A stretch of 64,000 nt of DNA from JANOYY01 sp031418035 (GCA_031418035.1 JANOWU010000115.1:4635-68634); one strand, 5' to 3'; positions 34,801-43,239 are shown, counted from the stretch's first letter. Made by a program: numbers and translations. The notes: generated by a model not told the origin, from the sequence alone.

Positions 34801-35267
34801 AGGCCCCCCTCCAACGGACGGGGATGCGTGTTCCCCGCCAACCACTCCGACACGTTGCGGTACCCGTCGTCGCGATTCCTCGGCGACCCGCCGAACTCCG
34901 CAACCGTACGTGTACAGAACAAATCGGCCTGATCCACAATCGCTCGTGCAGCCCTCACAATCGACGCATTCACGGTTCGCCCGAACGCAGAAAACCGGTG
35001 GCTGATGCCAACGCAGAAGCAGCAATCGCAAGGTGGTGGGCGATGGAGGATTTCACGTGTACATGATGCCTCACCAAAACAAACATATGTTCGATTATTC
35101 GACCATTTCTCAGAAACGTGCAGGTCACACGACCCTGCACCCCCATTTCACACGCAACAACAGAATCCGCTTGGGACGACGCAATATCCACGCTCGTCCT
35201 CTCCTCCTCAGGGAGGATTCCGGGTTAAATCATTCGCATTGCAAGACATTGATGCGACCATGGACCC

Positions 35268-36212
35268 ATGAGAAACTTCCCGAGAAGCTTCATTCACCGC
35301 AGTGTGGTCGTAACCGTCGTGGCCATCGCCGCCACCATCGCGTCCACCATCGCCTCCACGTCGCCCGGATCAGCCGCGACCAAGACGTCGAAAAAGTCCG
35401 TGAAGGAAGCCGAATCCATCGAGGACTACTTCGGCGGGAACAACACCGATCAGCAAAAGCGCATTACCCGGAACGTGAACGAATCCATCCAGAAGTGCAT
35501 GAAGGGTGAAGGGTTCGAATACAAGATTCCACCTGATACGTCGGTGCAGTTTCCCACCGGGACTGATTCGGCAAGTCAGCAGGCGTTCGTAAAGAAGTAT
35601 GGGTACGGAATAAGCACGACGATCGACGTGAACAGTCTGAAGCCGGGAAACTCTGACCCGAACGCCGCCATCCGCAGCAAGCTTTCCCCGGCAGATCAGA
35701 AGGCGTACGACAACGCGCTGATAGGGGGCACCGCGACCGGACCGACGGGCGACCCGAAGTCCTGCATCACGAAGGCACTTTCGTTTCTCGGCGACCTCAC
35801 CAAGCTCACGACGCTCTTCACCAAGTACGAGTCCGAGGTGACGAAACGCATCGACTCCAACCCGAAGGTTGTCGCTGCGATGAAGAAGTGGTCGGCGTGC
35901 ATGAAGGACAAGGGTTTCACGTTTGCAAAAGACGGTGACATCGTGACCGACATCTCGAATCGGTTGAGCAAGATCATCGGCACGGGCGGCTTCGGTGGAC
36001 TCTTCGGCGGTGCAAGCCCAGATCCCGCAAAGATCGACAAGGTCGCACTGTCGAAGCTGCAAAAAGAGGAGATCGCGACCGCGACGCAAGACTTTGCGTG
36101 CACAGAGAAACACCTCGGCCTTCGTAAGACACTCAAGCGGGATCTCGATCGCGACTTCATTACAGCGAACCAGTCCGATGTCGATGGGTTTCGCGACAAG
36201 CTAAACGGATGA
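35268..36212 (+). CDS. Exported Cys-containing protein of an efflux operon
   Basis: 314 residues with a signal peptide (about 1-37, 'VVVTVVAIAATIASTIAST'). The mature protein shows two similar motifs, 'IQKCMKGEGFEY' and 'WSACMKDKGFTF', plus Cys in 'PKSCITKALSF' and 'DFACTEKHLGL', so two disulfides are likely. Such exported 'C-M-x-x-x-G-F' proteins are common next to ABC efflux genes in Actinobacteria but have no known role. It ends 4 nt before the adaptor gene and heads the operon. The start ATG 35268 has no strong ribosome-binding site. Confidence 0.72.
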   Translation: MRNFPRSFIHRSVVVTVVAIAATIASTIASTSPGSAATKTSKKSVKEAESIEDYFGGNNTDQQKRITRNVNESIQKCMKGEGFEYKIPPDTSVQFPTGTDSASQQAFVKKYGYGISTTIDVNSLKPGNSDPNAAIRSKLSPADQKAYDNALIGGTATGPTGDPKSCITKALSFLGDLTKLTTLFTKYESEVTKRIDSNPKVVAAMKKWSACMKDKGFTFAKDGDIVTDISNRLSKIIGTGGFGGLFGGASPDPAKIDKVALSKLQKEEIATATQDFACTEKHLGLRKTLKRDLDRDFITANQSDVDGFRDKLNG

Positions 36213-36216
36213 CCGA

Positions 36217-38574
36217 ATGAAACGTACTGTCGCTGGTGGTGCCGCGCTTGCCGTTGTCGTGGCCGCCGCTGGAGGTGGGTGGCTCGCCGGCCGTCGGGTC
36301 GCTTCCCCGGCGGAGGTCGCCTCACGTTCCAAAGCTCCTCCGGCGAGTCGTATCACCGTGGCCGTGGAGCGAACCGTTCTTGCTTCGACGTTGATCACCC
36401 GGGGCCTCGTGCGTTACGGCGAGCCCAAACCGGTCGTCCTCTCACAGTCTTCGTTGAAGACGATTGCACCGGTGGTTACCCAATCTCCGGAGAAGGGCCG
36501 CTCCCTCGCCGAAGGTGACAAGGCGCTCGAGATCGGCGGCCGTCCTGTGCTCGTCGTCGAGGGTGCGCTGCCGACCTATCGTGATTTGCGCCCCGGCGAC
36601 CGCGGGGTCGACGTCGATCAATTGAAGGCGGCACTCAAGAGACGGGGCTTCGATTCCGGTTCTGGTGAAACATACGACGCCAGTACTGAACGAGCCGTCA
36701 CGAGTTGGTACCGCTCGGTCGGCTATGACCCGTTCGAACCGACCGAAGCTCAGAAGCAGCAGTTACGCACGGCGCGCGACGCAGCCCAACGATCGCGCGA
36801 CGCCGTGATAACAGCCCAGCGGGCGCTGGAAACCGCCGAGGCGCCCGAGCGGCGTCTTCAGGCCCAGGAATCCGCAGCGAGTGCACGCGAGCGAGTCGTT
36901 ACTGCGGTAGACGCTACGAATCGTGACGTCGACCGAGCCGTTGCGGAGGTTGCGGCCCGCGAGGCTGCGCTCCGCTCAGCAGAGACCGCCGCGAAGGCCG
37001 CTCAAGATGCTTTGGCGAAAGCGCAACGAGATGCCGCGGATCGAGCACCGGTCGACGACGCCACCGTTGCGGTACGCGACGCCGAACTGGCCATCCCCGA
37101 TGCTGAACAGGTTGTCGCTGATGCGAAGCGCGCATATGAAGACGCCAAGCTCCTCATCCCGGAAGCGGACAAGAGCGTCGAGAACGCCAGGTTCGATCTG
37201 GTCGACGCACAAAAGTCGGTCGACGACGCCCGCAAGCAGGTCGACGTGGCCAAACGCGGTCGCCAGACCAGTGGCGGAGTCATCGACCAAAACGGTGTCC
37301 CGATCCCCCTCACCCAAATCGTGATCAGCGAGGACGAAATCCGCGCGGCCGAGGCGGGAGTGCGCAGCGCAGAAGCGCGGGTGCGCGCCGCCGAGGGTGC
37401 CGTTCGTCAGGCCGAAAATCTGGTCACGCAACGGAAGAAGACCGTCGACGACGCGCAACGAGCGATCGAAAAGGCCGAACGCGGTGTGGTGAAGGCACGA
37501 GAGGGAGTTCCGCGGTCGAAGACTGCGCTGACCCGAGCCGAGCAGGCCGTGGCGGATCGCTCCCTGCAGGTCAGCGATCTGGCCACGAAGGCCGACGACG
37601 CTCGACGGGCGATCCCACGTGCCCGTGCCGATCTCGCCACGGCCGAGGATGGCCTCGCGAGTGCCAAGCGCGCAGCCCGCATTGCCGTACGCCAGGCAAA
37701 GTCGGGGGCGACGATTGCCGACTCCTCGCTCCAACAGACGCGGCGCGGCCTCGACGCCAAGAGCGCACGAGAACAGCTCGTCAACGCGAAAGCAAACCTC
37801 GAGCGCTCTGAAGAAGAGCTCAGCGACCTCGAGGCAAAAACGGGTGTCGCAGTCCCAGCGACTGAGCTCCTGTTCTTTCCGTCGTTGCCGCTGCGTATCG
37901 ACGACACGAAGCTGAATCGCGGTGATCCGGTTTCCGGTCCGGTCATGACCGTGACCACGGCTCGCCTCGCCGTCGATTCCTCGCTCGACGTCGCCGACGC
38001 GAAGTTGGTCAAAGTCGGTTCCTCGGTCACGATCGAGGCATCCGACTTCGACATCACGCTCGAGGGCAAGATCACCGAGTTGGCGACCGCCCCCGGCACG
38101 AAAGGCGTCGATGCCGACAAGATCTACGTCGAGGTGACGCCCGATGCTGGCCCCGGAGCCAGTGCGGAGCAGCTCAACGGATCGTCAGTGAAGCTCACGT
38201 TCCCGGTCCGATCGACGGACACGGAGGTCTTGGCCGTCCCGGTCGCAGCCCTTTCGGTGGCCGCCGATGGAACCAGCCGGGTCGAGGTTGAAGACGACCC
38301 GGGCAAGCCGACCCGCTTTGTGACCGTGACGCCGGGTCTGGCCGCGGAAGGCAAGGTTGCCATCTCCATCGTCGGGAAGGCGTCGCTTCGCGAGGGCGAT
38401 CAGGTCGTTGTCGGATCCGGTGCGCCGACCGACATCTCGGGAAGCAGTGACACCTCCACCAGCTCCGAGGACTCCGCACCAACGTCCTCACGCGATTCCG
38501 TCGCCGCGTCAGATCCCGTCGGCGCCTCCGATGCCACGGACGAGGGCGACGTCGCGTCGGAGTCGAGCGGGTGA
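36217..38574 (+). CDS. Giant efflux adaptor (HlyD/MacA-type) with peptidoglycan-binding domain and long coiled coil
   Basis: 785 residues. N-terminal membrane anchor (about 5-27), then a PG_binding_1 domain at about 120-172 ('RDLRPGDRGVDVDQLKAALKRRGF'). An Ala/Glu/Arg-rich coiled coil follows over about 175-545, in repeated sections such as 'AVRQAENLVTQRKKTVDD'. A beta-barrel/lipoyl-like part is at about 550-720 ('VGSSVTIEASDFDITLEGKITEL', 'TEVLAVPVAALSVAADG'), and the Ser/Asp/Thr-rich acidic tail covers 735-785. Adaptors of this kind connect an inner-membrane ABC permease to the envelope; in a monoderm the coiled coil may span the wall. Four-base GTGA overlap with the ATPase gene shows tight coupling. 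Confidence 0.82.
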   Translation: MKRTVAGGAALAVVVAAAGGGWLAGRRVASPAEVASRSKAPPASRITVAVERTVLASTLITRGLVRYGEPKPVVLSQSSLKTIAPVVTQSPEKGRSLAEGDKALEIGGRPVLVVEGALPTYRDLRPGDRGVDVDQLKAALKRRGFDSGSGETYDASTERAVTSWYRSVGYDPFEPTEAQKQQLRTARDAAQRSRDAVITAQRALETAEAPERRLQAQESAASARERVVTAVDATNRDVDRAVAEVAAREAALRSAETAAKAAQDALAKAQRDAADRAPVDDATVAVRDAELAIPDAEQVVADAKRAYEDAKLLIPEADKSVENARFDLVDAQKSVDDARKQVDVAKRGRQTSGGVIDQNGVPIPLTQIVISEDEIRAAEAGVRSAEARVRAAEGAVRQAENLVTQRKKTVDDAQRAIEKAERGVVKAREGVPRSKTALTRAEQAVADRSLQVSDLATKADDARRAIPRARADLATAEDGLASAKRAARIAVRQAKSGATIADSSLQQTRRGLDAKSAREQLVNAKANLERSEEELSDLEAKTGVAVPATELLFFPSLPLRIDDTKLNRGDPVSGPVMTVTTARLAVDSSLDVADAKLVKVGSSVTIEASDFDITLEGKITELATAPGTKGVDADKIYVEVTPDAGPGASAEQLNGSSVKLTFPVRSTDTEVLAVPVAALSVAADGTSRVEVEDDPGKPTRFVTVTPGLAAEGKVAISIVGKASLREGDQVVVGSGAPTDISGSSDTSTSSEDSAPTSSRDSVAASDPVGASDATDEGDVASESSG

Positions 38575-39434
38575 GTGCAGTCGCTTCGCCCTCGGCGACG
38601 GGGCTCGCGAACGAACCCTTCTGCGTCGTTGAGCTATGCGCGCTTACAAAATCGTTTCCGACGATTCCACCGGTCCACGCGCTCCGGGGAGTCGACCTGA
38701 GGATCTATGCCGGCGACGCGATCGCCGTCGTCGGACCGAGCGGTTCTGGGAAGTCGACCCTGTTGAACGTGCTCGGCTGTCTTGATCGACCGACGACCGG
38801 AACGTATCGACTTGCCGGTCTCGACACCTCGGAGCTGAACGATGGCGGGCTCGCTGCTATGCGAGCAGCGTGGATCGGGTTCGTGTTCCAGTCGTTTCAC
38901 CTCCTGTCGCATCGCACGGTCGTCGAAAACGTCATGCTGGCCGAATTGTACGGGTCGAAGGGCGTTCCGGCGATCGGCGCAGGCGGCCGCAAGATGATGG
39001 CGTGGCAACGCAGCCACGACGACACGGGGTCGGCCGATGCAGCGCCGATGACCGACCGCAGCCGTCGAGCAAGACGTATGCGCGCGGAGGATGCGCTCGA
39101 ACGCGTCGGACTCGCTCACCGGAAAGAATTCAAACCCACCCGATTGTCCGGTGGCGAGCGCCAGCGTGTGGCGATTGCCCGCGCGATCGTGCACCGACCA
39201 CAGGTACTCTTCGCCGACGAACCCACGGGAAATCTCGACTCCCACAACACCGTCGAGATCCTTCGGCTCTTCGACGAACTCCGAGCCGACGGGCTAACCG
39301 TCGTGACGATCACCCACGACCTCGAAGTCGCCGAACACTTCGACCGGCGCGTACACATGCGAGACGGGGAGCTCTTCGACGACGCAGGAACGCGGCTGGG
39401 GACGACGCCGGATCACTTGCGAGACGCGCAGTGA
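38571..39434 (+). CDS. ABC transporter ATP-binding protein, MacB/LolD-type
   Basis: 287 residues. Walker A 'AVVGPSGSGKSTLLNVLG' (about residue 48), Q-loop 'GFVFQSFHLLSHRTVVENVM', signature 'LSGGERQRVAIARAI', Walker B 'VLFADEPTGNLD' and H-loop 'VVTITHDLEVAEHFDR'. Between Q-loop and signature sits an insertion of about 35 residues (near 130-165, 'GRKMMAWQRSHDDTGSADAA') not usual in this family. Starts with GTG overlapping the adaptor stop and ends with GTGA overlapping the permease start. Confidence 0.9.
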   Translation: MSAVASPSATGLANEPFCVVELCALTKSFPTIPPVHALRGVDLRIYAGDAIAVVGPSGSGKSTLLNVLGCLDRPTTGTYRLAGLDTSELNDGGLAAMRAAWIGFVFQSFHLLSHRTVVENVMLAELYGSKGVPAIGAGGRKMMAWQRSHDDTGSADAAPMTDRSRRARRMRAEDALERVGLAHRKEFKPTRLSGGERQRVAIARAIVHRPQVLFADEPTGNLDSHNTVEILRLFDELRADGLTVVTITHDLEVAEHFDRRVHMRDGELFDDAGTRLGTTPDHLRDAQ

Positions 39435-40639
39435 GAACGACCCTGCAGTTTCGAGATCTTGTCGACGAATCGGTCGCTGGTCTTCTGGCGCGGCCGGCAC
39501 GAGCGATCCTCACCGTCCTCGGCACCGTTCTCGGTATCGCTGCGCTCGTCGCAACGGTGGGCGTCTCGAAAACGGCGGGCAACCAGATCGTTTCTCGATT
39601 CGACGTTCTTTCGGCCACCGAGGTCATTGTTCGGCCGGCTGATTCCTTCGCCGGTCAGCGAAACTCCACGCTTCCCTGGACCGCGCAGGATCGATTGGAG
39701 CGCCTCAACGGGGTTGTTGCCGCCGGGACCTTGAGCGACGTCGACGTGAAAGGTGCACTCGTGCGATCCGTGCCGGTCAACGACACTGTCGGCATCACCG
39801 AGTTCCAGATGACCGTGAAAGCAGCATCTCCGGGCACGTTTCGCGCCCTGCGGACACGCCTTGGGCAAGGACGAGTGTTCGACGCCGGACACTCGCGCCG
39901 AAGCGATCGAGTCGCCGTGCTCGGCCGAGGGGCAGCCGAGCGGTTGAACATCCAGCGTGTCGATCAACAACCCGCAGTGTTCATCGGAAACCGTTTGTTC
40001 GTCGTTCTCGGGATCATCGACGACGTCGCACGCGAGCCCGATCTATTGGACTCCGTCGTGATATCGGATGGCACTGCCCGTTCCGTGTATCGCCTGGAGG
40101 CTCCCGCCGCCGTTCACATCGACACCGAGATCGGTGCGGCACGGCTCATCTCCACCCAAGCTGCGGTAGCCCTCGACCCCAACGACCCCAAACGCCTGAG
40201 CGTCTCGGCGCCTCAGGAACCGAAACGAGTGAAGGAAGGCGTCGAGCAGGACGTGAACTCACTCTTCTTGATCCTCGGTGCCGTGTCCCTGCTGGTGGGC
40301 GCCATCGGCATTGCCAACGTCACACTTGTATCCGTTATGGAACGCACCGGGGAAATCGGTCTGCGGCGCGCCCTCGGTGCCGCCCGCCGACACATCGCCG
40401 GGCAATTCCTTGCCGAGTCCACCGTGATGGGACTCATTGGCGGTGTGCTGGGTTCGTCGATAGGTGTGCTTATTGTTGTTGCAGTTAGTGCATCGCGGCA
40501 GTGGACGCCGGTCCTCGACGCCTGGATCCCTGTGGGCGCACCGCTCCTTGGAGCCCTCGTCGGACTGTTCGCCGGGCTCTACCCCGCGTTGCGCGCGGCG
40601 GGTCTACAACCGGTGGATGCGCTGCGCGCAGGAACCTAA
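39431..40639 (+). CDS. ABC transporter permease, MacB/FtsX family
   Basis: 402 residues. One N-terminal transmembrane helix ('AILTVLGTVLGIAALVATVGVS', about 26-47), a large extracytoplasmic MacB periplasmic-core domain (about 50-270) and three C-terminal helices ('SLFLILGAVSLLVGAIGIANVTLVS', 'VMGLIGGVLGSSIGVLIVVAVS', 'GALVGLFAGLYPALRAAG'). The FtsX signature 'MERTGEIGLRRALGAARRHI' is present. Start GTG 39431. With the ATPase and adaptor it forms a MacAB-like mechanotransmission exporter; the substrate is unknown (lipids, peptides or antibiotics in relatives). Confidence 0.88.
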   Translation: MRTTLQFRDLVDESVAGLLARPARAILTVLGTVLGIAALVATVGVSKTAGNQIVSRFDVLSATEVIVRPADSFAGQRNSTLPWTAQDRLERLNGVVAAGTLSDVDVKGALVRSVPVNDTVGITEFQMTVKAASPGTFRALRTRLGQGRVFDAGHSRRSDRVAVLGRGAAERLNIQRVDQQPAVFIGNRLFVVLGIIDDVAREPDLLDSVVISDGTARSVYRLEAPAAVHIDTEIGAARLISTQAAVALDPNDPKRLSVSAPQEPKRVKEGVEQDVNSLFLILGAVSLLVGAIGIANVTLVSVMERTGEIGLRRALGAARRHIAGQFLAESTVMGLIGGVLGSSIGVLIVVAVSASRQWTPVLDAWIPVGAPLLGALVGLFAGLYPALRAAGLQPVDALRAGT

Positions 40640-40646
40640 CGCCAAC

Positions 40647-41867
40647 CTAGCGGCGTGCGCGAAGCGCCACGATGCGATCGAGAACGACGGCAGCGATATC
40701 GGATTTCGACTGCAGCGAAACCACCTGCTCGCCTCCGTCGGCGTCGAAGATCGAAACCGCGTTGGTTTCGTGTTCGAAACCAACGCCGGGCGCTGAAACA
40801 TCGTTGGCCACGATGAGGTCGAGGTTCTTGCGCTGAAGCTTCGCTTTGGCATACTCGGCAAGGTTCTGCGTTTCGGCCGCGAAGCCGACGAGGATCTGAC
40901 CCGAACGCTTGGCAGCGCCGAGTCCGGCGATGATGTCGACCGTTGGCTCCAACACGATCTGCGGGGCGCCTCCGGCCTTCTTGATCTTCTGGTCGGCGGC
41001 GTTGGCAGGACGGAAATCCGCAACGGCTGCCGCCATAACGATGACGTCGGCACGCGTGGCGCCAGCCTGCATCGCTTCAGCCATTTCTGCAGCGCTTTCG
41101 ACGCGGACCACCGTTGCGCCGCTCGGAGCCGGCAGCGAAACCGTCGACACGATCGTGACGATCGCGCCGCGTCGAGCGGCCTGCTCGCCGAGTGCGTAGC
41201 CCTGCTTCCCCGACGACCGGTTCCCGATGAATCGCACCGGGTCGATCGCCTCACGGGTACCCCCGGCGCTGACCAGCACGTGGACGCCCGCGAGGTCGTG
41301 CGTCGAGGGTTGCGACGACTGCGCGCACACATCGACAGCCGCGGAAACGATGTCGACGACGTCGGCCATACGGCCCGCGCCAAAGTCACCACTGGCCAGG
41401 GCTCCAACGCCCGGGTTGACGATGTGCACGCCACGACGACGAAGGGTCGCAACGTTGTCGACGACAGCTGGGTGTTCCCACATTTCGGTGTGCATCGCTG
41501 GCGCGACCATCACCGGCGCTCGGGTGGCGAGGAGTGTTGCGGTGAGGAGATCATCGGAGATCCCTGCGGCGTAGCGACCAATGAGACGAGCCGTAGCTGG
41601 AGCGACGATGAGCAGGTCCACGGACTTGGCCAGACTGGTGTGCGGCGATGGGTCCCCCGCCGGATCGTCCCAGAGCGACACCTTTGCCGGTTCTGAGCTA
41701 AGCGCGCTGAAAGTAAGCGCTCCTACGAATCGAAGGGAGTCTTGCGTAAGTATCGGAATGACGTGGGCACCGGCGTCGGTGAGGCGGCGGCAAAGATCCA
41801 CCGCCTTGTATGCAGCGATCCCGCCGCTTACCCCGACGACAATTCGAGATCCGGAAAGCGATCCCAC
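40647..41867 (-). CDS. coaBC: Phosphopantothenoylcysteine decarboxylase / phosphopantothenate-cysteine ligase
   Basis: 406 residues. Bifunctional coenzyme A enzyme: the N-terminal flavoprotein CoaC (1-185) decarboxylates phosphopantothenoylcysteine made by the C-terminal CoaB (186-406). CoaC motifs: 'VVGVSGGIAAYKAVDLCRRL', catalytic His76 in 'SPHTSLAKSVDLLIVAPATA', and 'PAMHTEMWEHP', where E. coli has PAMN. The flexible-lid Cys158 of E. coli (ACGD) is Ser159 here ('ALASGDFGAGRM'). CoaB motifs: 'VLVSAGGTREAIDPVRFIGNRSSGKQG' and 'VGFAAET...AKAKLQRKNLDLIVANDVS'. Start GTG 41867, 10 nt after rpoZ; part of mihF-gmk-rpoZ-coaBC. Confidence 0.92.
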   Translation of the reverse strand: MGSLSGSRIVVGVSGGIAAYKAVDLCRRLTDAGAHVIPILTQDSLRFVGALTFSALSSEPAKVSLWDDPAGDPSPHTSLAKSVDLLIVAPATARLIGRYAAGISDDLLTATLLATRAPVMVAPAMHTEMWEHPAVVDNVATLRRRGVHIVNPGVGALASGDFGAGRMADVVDIVSAAVDVCAQSSQPSTHDLAGVHVLVSAGGTREAIDPVRFIGNRSSGKQGYALGEQAARRGAIVTIVSTVSLPAPSGATVVRVESAAEMAEAMQAGATRADVIVMAAAVADFRPANAADQKIKKAGGAPQIVLEPTVDIIAGLGAAKRSGQILVGFAAETQNLAEYAKAKLQRKNLDLIVANDVSAPGVGFEHETNAVSIFDADGGEQVVSLQSKSDIAAVVLDRIVALRARR

Positions 41868-41877
41868 TGCGATGCGA

Positions 41878-42183
41878 TCAGGCGGTTGGTTCTGTCGCCT
41901 CGACCACGGGCGCATCGACCGACGCGGCCACCACAGCCTCAGGTCGCTTGTTGTGATTGATCTTGTCAGCCACGATCTCTTCGAGAGCGACCGACAGCGG
42001 CTTGCTCGACACCGACGCGACCTGTGGCGGAATCATCGCGCCGAGTCCATCGCCGAGGCCCTGGTAGTACGAGTTGATTTGGCGAGCGCGTCGGGCGGCC
42101 ACCGTCACCAACGTGAACTTGGAGTCGACTCGGTCAAGAAGGGCCTCGATGGGCGGATCAGTAAGTCCAGTGCGCTTTGCCAT
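41878..42183 (-). CDS. rpoZ: RNA polymerase omega subunit
   Basis: 101 residues. Omega assists assembly of the beta' subunit. Conserved parts: 'PPIEALLDRVDSKFTLVTVAARRARQINSYYQG', with the Ala-Arg-Arg-Ala-Arg-Gln-Ile core, and 'KPLSVALEEIVADKI'. Length and position between gmk and coaBC are the actinobacterial norm. The Ala/Val-rich tail after residue 80 is not conserved. Confidence 0.93.
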   Translation of the reverse strand: MAKRTGLTDPPIEALLDRVDSKFTLVTVAARRARQINSYYQGLGDGLGAMIPPQVASVSSKPLSVALEEIVADKINHNKRPEAVVAASVDAPVVEATEPTA

Positions 42184-42226
42184 GTTGTTGCCTCGTCATA
42201 ATTGTGATTCGGGAACCGGTCAGGAT

Positions 42227-42790
42227 TTATGTCGCGTTGGACACACGCACTGCACGGTGGGCTTCTACGATACCAGCCACTTCGGCTACTGCCCGTTCGA
42301 GCTGGTCATTGACCACCACATGATCGGCAATTCGATGCCCGATCTCCTCTTCGGCCGCCGCTTTGGCGAGCCGTCTAGCAATGGTGGCCTCGTCGTCACC
42401 TCGGGAGCGAAGCCGAGACTCCTGCGCTTCGCGCGACGGGGGCTCGATGAATATGAGGATGGCACCGGCCATCTTCGCTTCGACCTGCTGGGCGCCCTGC
42501 ACGTCGATTTCCAGGACCACATCGGAACCCGCGGGCGGCGTCGGGATCGGCGTCCCATAGAAGTTGGCGAACACCTCGGCGTATTCCAAGAACCCGTTGG
42601 CAGCAATATGTGCCCCGAAGGTTTCCTGGTCGACGAAGCGATACGCGTACGGGGACTCGTTCTTACGACGCGAGCGAGTCGTCCATGATCGTGACAGCCA
42701 CAGTGACGGGTCCGCCTCCACGAGCGCATCGACAATGGTGCCTTTGCCAGTGCCGGATGGACCGGAAATCACAAAGACCAGAGGCGTCAT
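42227..42790 (-). CDS. gmk: Guanylate kinase
   Basis: 187 residues. Phosphorylates GMP to GDP with ATP. P-loop 'FVISGPSGTGKGTIVDAL' at the N-terminus, GMP-binding 'LSRSWTTRSRRKNESPYAYRFVD' and 'GFLEYAEVFANFYGTP', and 'VVLEIDVQGAQQV'. The lid 'SRGDDEATIARRLAKA' is complete. Lies 43 nt before rpoZ in the mihF-gmk-rpoZ-coaBC unit. Confidence 0.95.
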   Translation of the reverse strand: MTPLVFVISGPSGTGKGTIVDALVEADPSLWLSRSWTTRSRRKNESPYAYRFVDQETFGAHIAANGFLEYAEVFANFYGTPIPTPPAGSDVVLEIDVQGAQQVEAKMAGAILIFIEPPSREAQESRLRSRGDDEATIARRLAKAAAEEEIGHRIADHVVVNDQLERAVAEVAGIVEAHRAVRVSNAT

Positions 42791-42838
42791 GTTCGCTGTT
42801 CGTCTTTCGAGGACCGACCGCCGCTGCCTTCGATGGAC

Positions 42839-43159
42839 CTATTCCGATTTTGCGAGTTCGAGCAACTTCGTGCGTTGATTGCCGCCGAGTCCTCGGACAC
42901 GGCGCGTCTCCGCAATGCCGAGTTCTTCGAGCGTGCGGCGCGCCTTCACTTTGCCAAGTCCGGGTAGCGATTCGAGAAGCACGAGGACCTTCGTGTTGCC
43001 GACGACTTCGTCGGTCTCGCCACGGTGAAGGACTTCAGCAAGTGTAATAGCACCCATCTTGAGTTGCGCTTTTAGTTCTGCGCGTTCGGTACGGGCGATC
43101 GCTGCCTTGGCCAGTGCGGCCTGGCGCGCTTCTGTTGAGAGAGCGGGGGGAAGAGCCAT
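42839..43159 (-). CDS. mihF: Actinobacterial integration host factor
   Basis: 106 residues. Small nucleoid-associated DNA-binding protein specific to Actinobacteria. N-terminal helix 'LPPALSTEARQAALAKAAIARTERAELK', then the S13-like helix-two-turn-helix 'LLESLPGLGKVKARRTLEELGIAETRRVRGLGG'. Start ATG 43159 rather than the frame start 43207; TACCTT sits 7 nt upstream, so the transcript is probably leaderless and separate from the pyr operon that ends 80 bp before it. First gene of a unit with gmk, rpoZ and coaBC. Confidence 0.93.
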   Translation of the reverse strand: MALPPALSTEARQAALAKAAIARTERAELKAQLKMGAITLAEVLHRGETDEVVGNTKVLVLLESLPGLGKVKARRTLEELGIAETRRVRGLGGNQRTKLLELAKSE

Positions 43160-43166
43160 ACCTCCG

Positions 43167-43172
43167 AAGGTA
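43167..43172 (-). promoter_or_regulatory. -10 box for a leaderless transcript of mihF
   Basis: Minus-strand TACCTT, CGGAGGT, ATG (43159). The GGAGGT directly abuts the ATG, too close to act as a ribosome-binding site, which favours a leaderless start. Confidence 0.5.
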
Positions 43173-43213
43173 GCCGACGTCGTTGCCCGTTCGTGGTCAA
43201 ATCCCAAGGTTTC

Positions 43214-43238
43214 AATCGAAAGGAACCCGATTTCGATT
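43214..43238 (-). terminator. Hairpin just after pyrF
   Basis: AATCGAAA-N9-TTTCGATT, a perfect 8-bp inverted repeat, begins 1 nt after the pyrF stop. It is A/T-rich and lacks a T tract on the minus strand, so termination of the pyr operon here is only suggested; position and the following mihF promoter support it. Confidence 0.38.
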
Positions 43239-43239
43239 T

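Noticed and set aside
34645..35031. Intact small gene on the minus strand in the 34.5-35.3 kb gap
   Set aside because: The frame is a piece of a frameshifted HNH endonuclease; its N-terminal half is not similar to anything I recognise.
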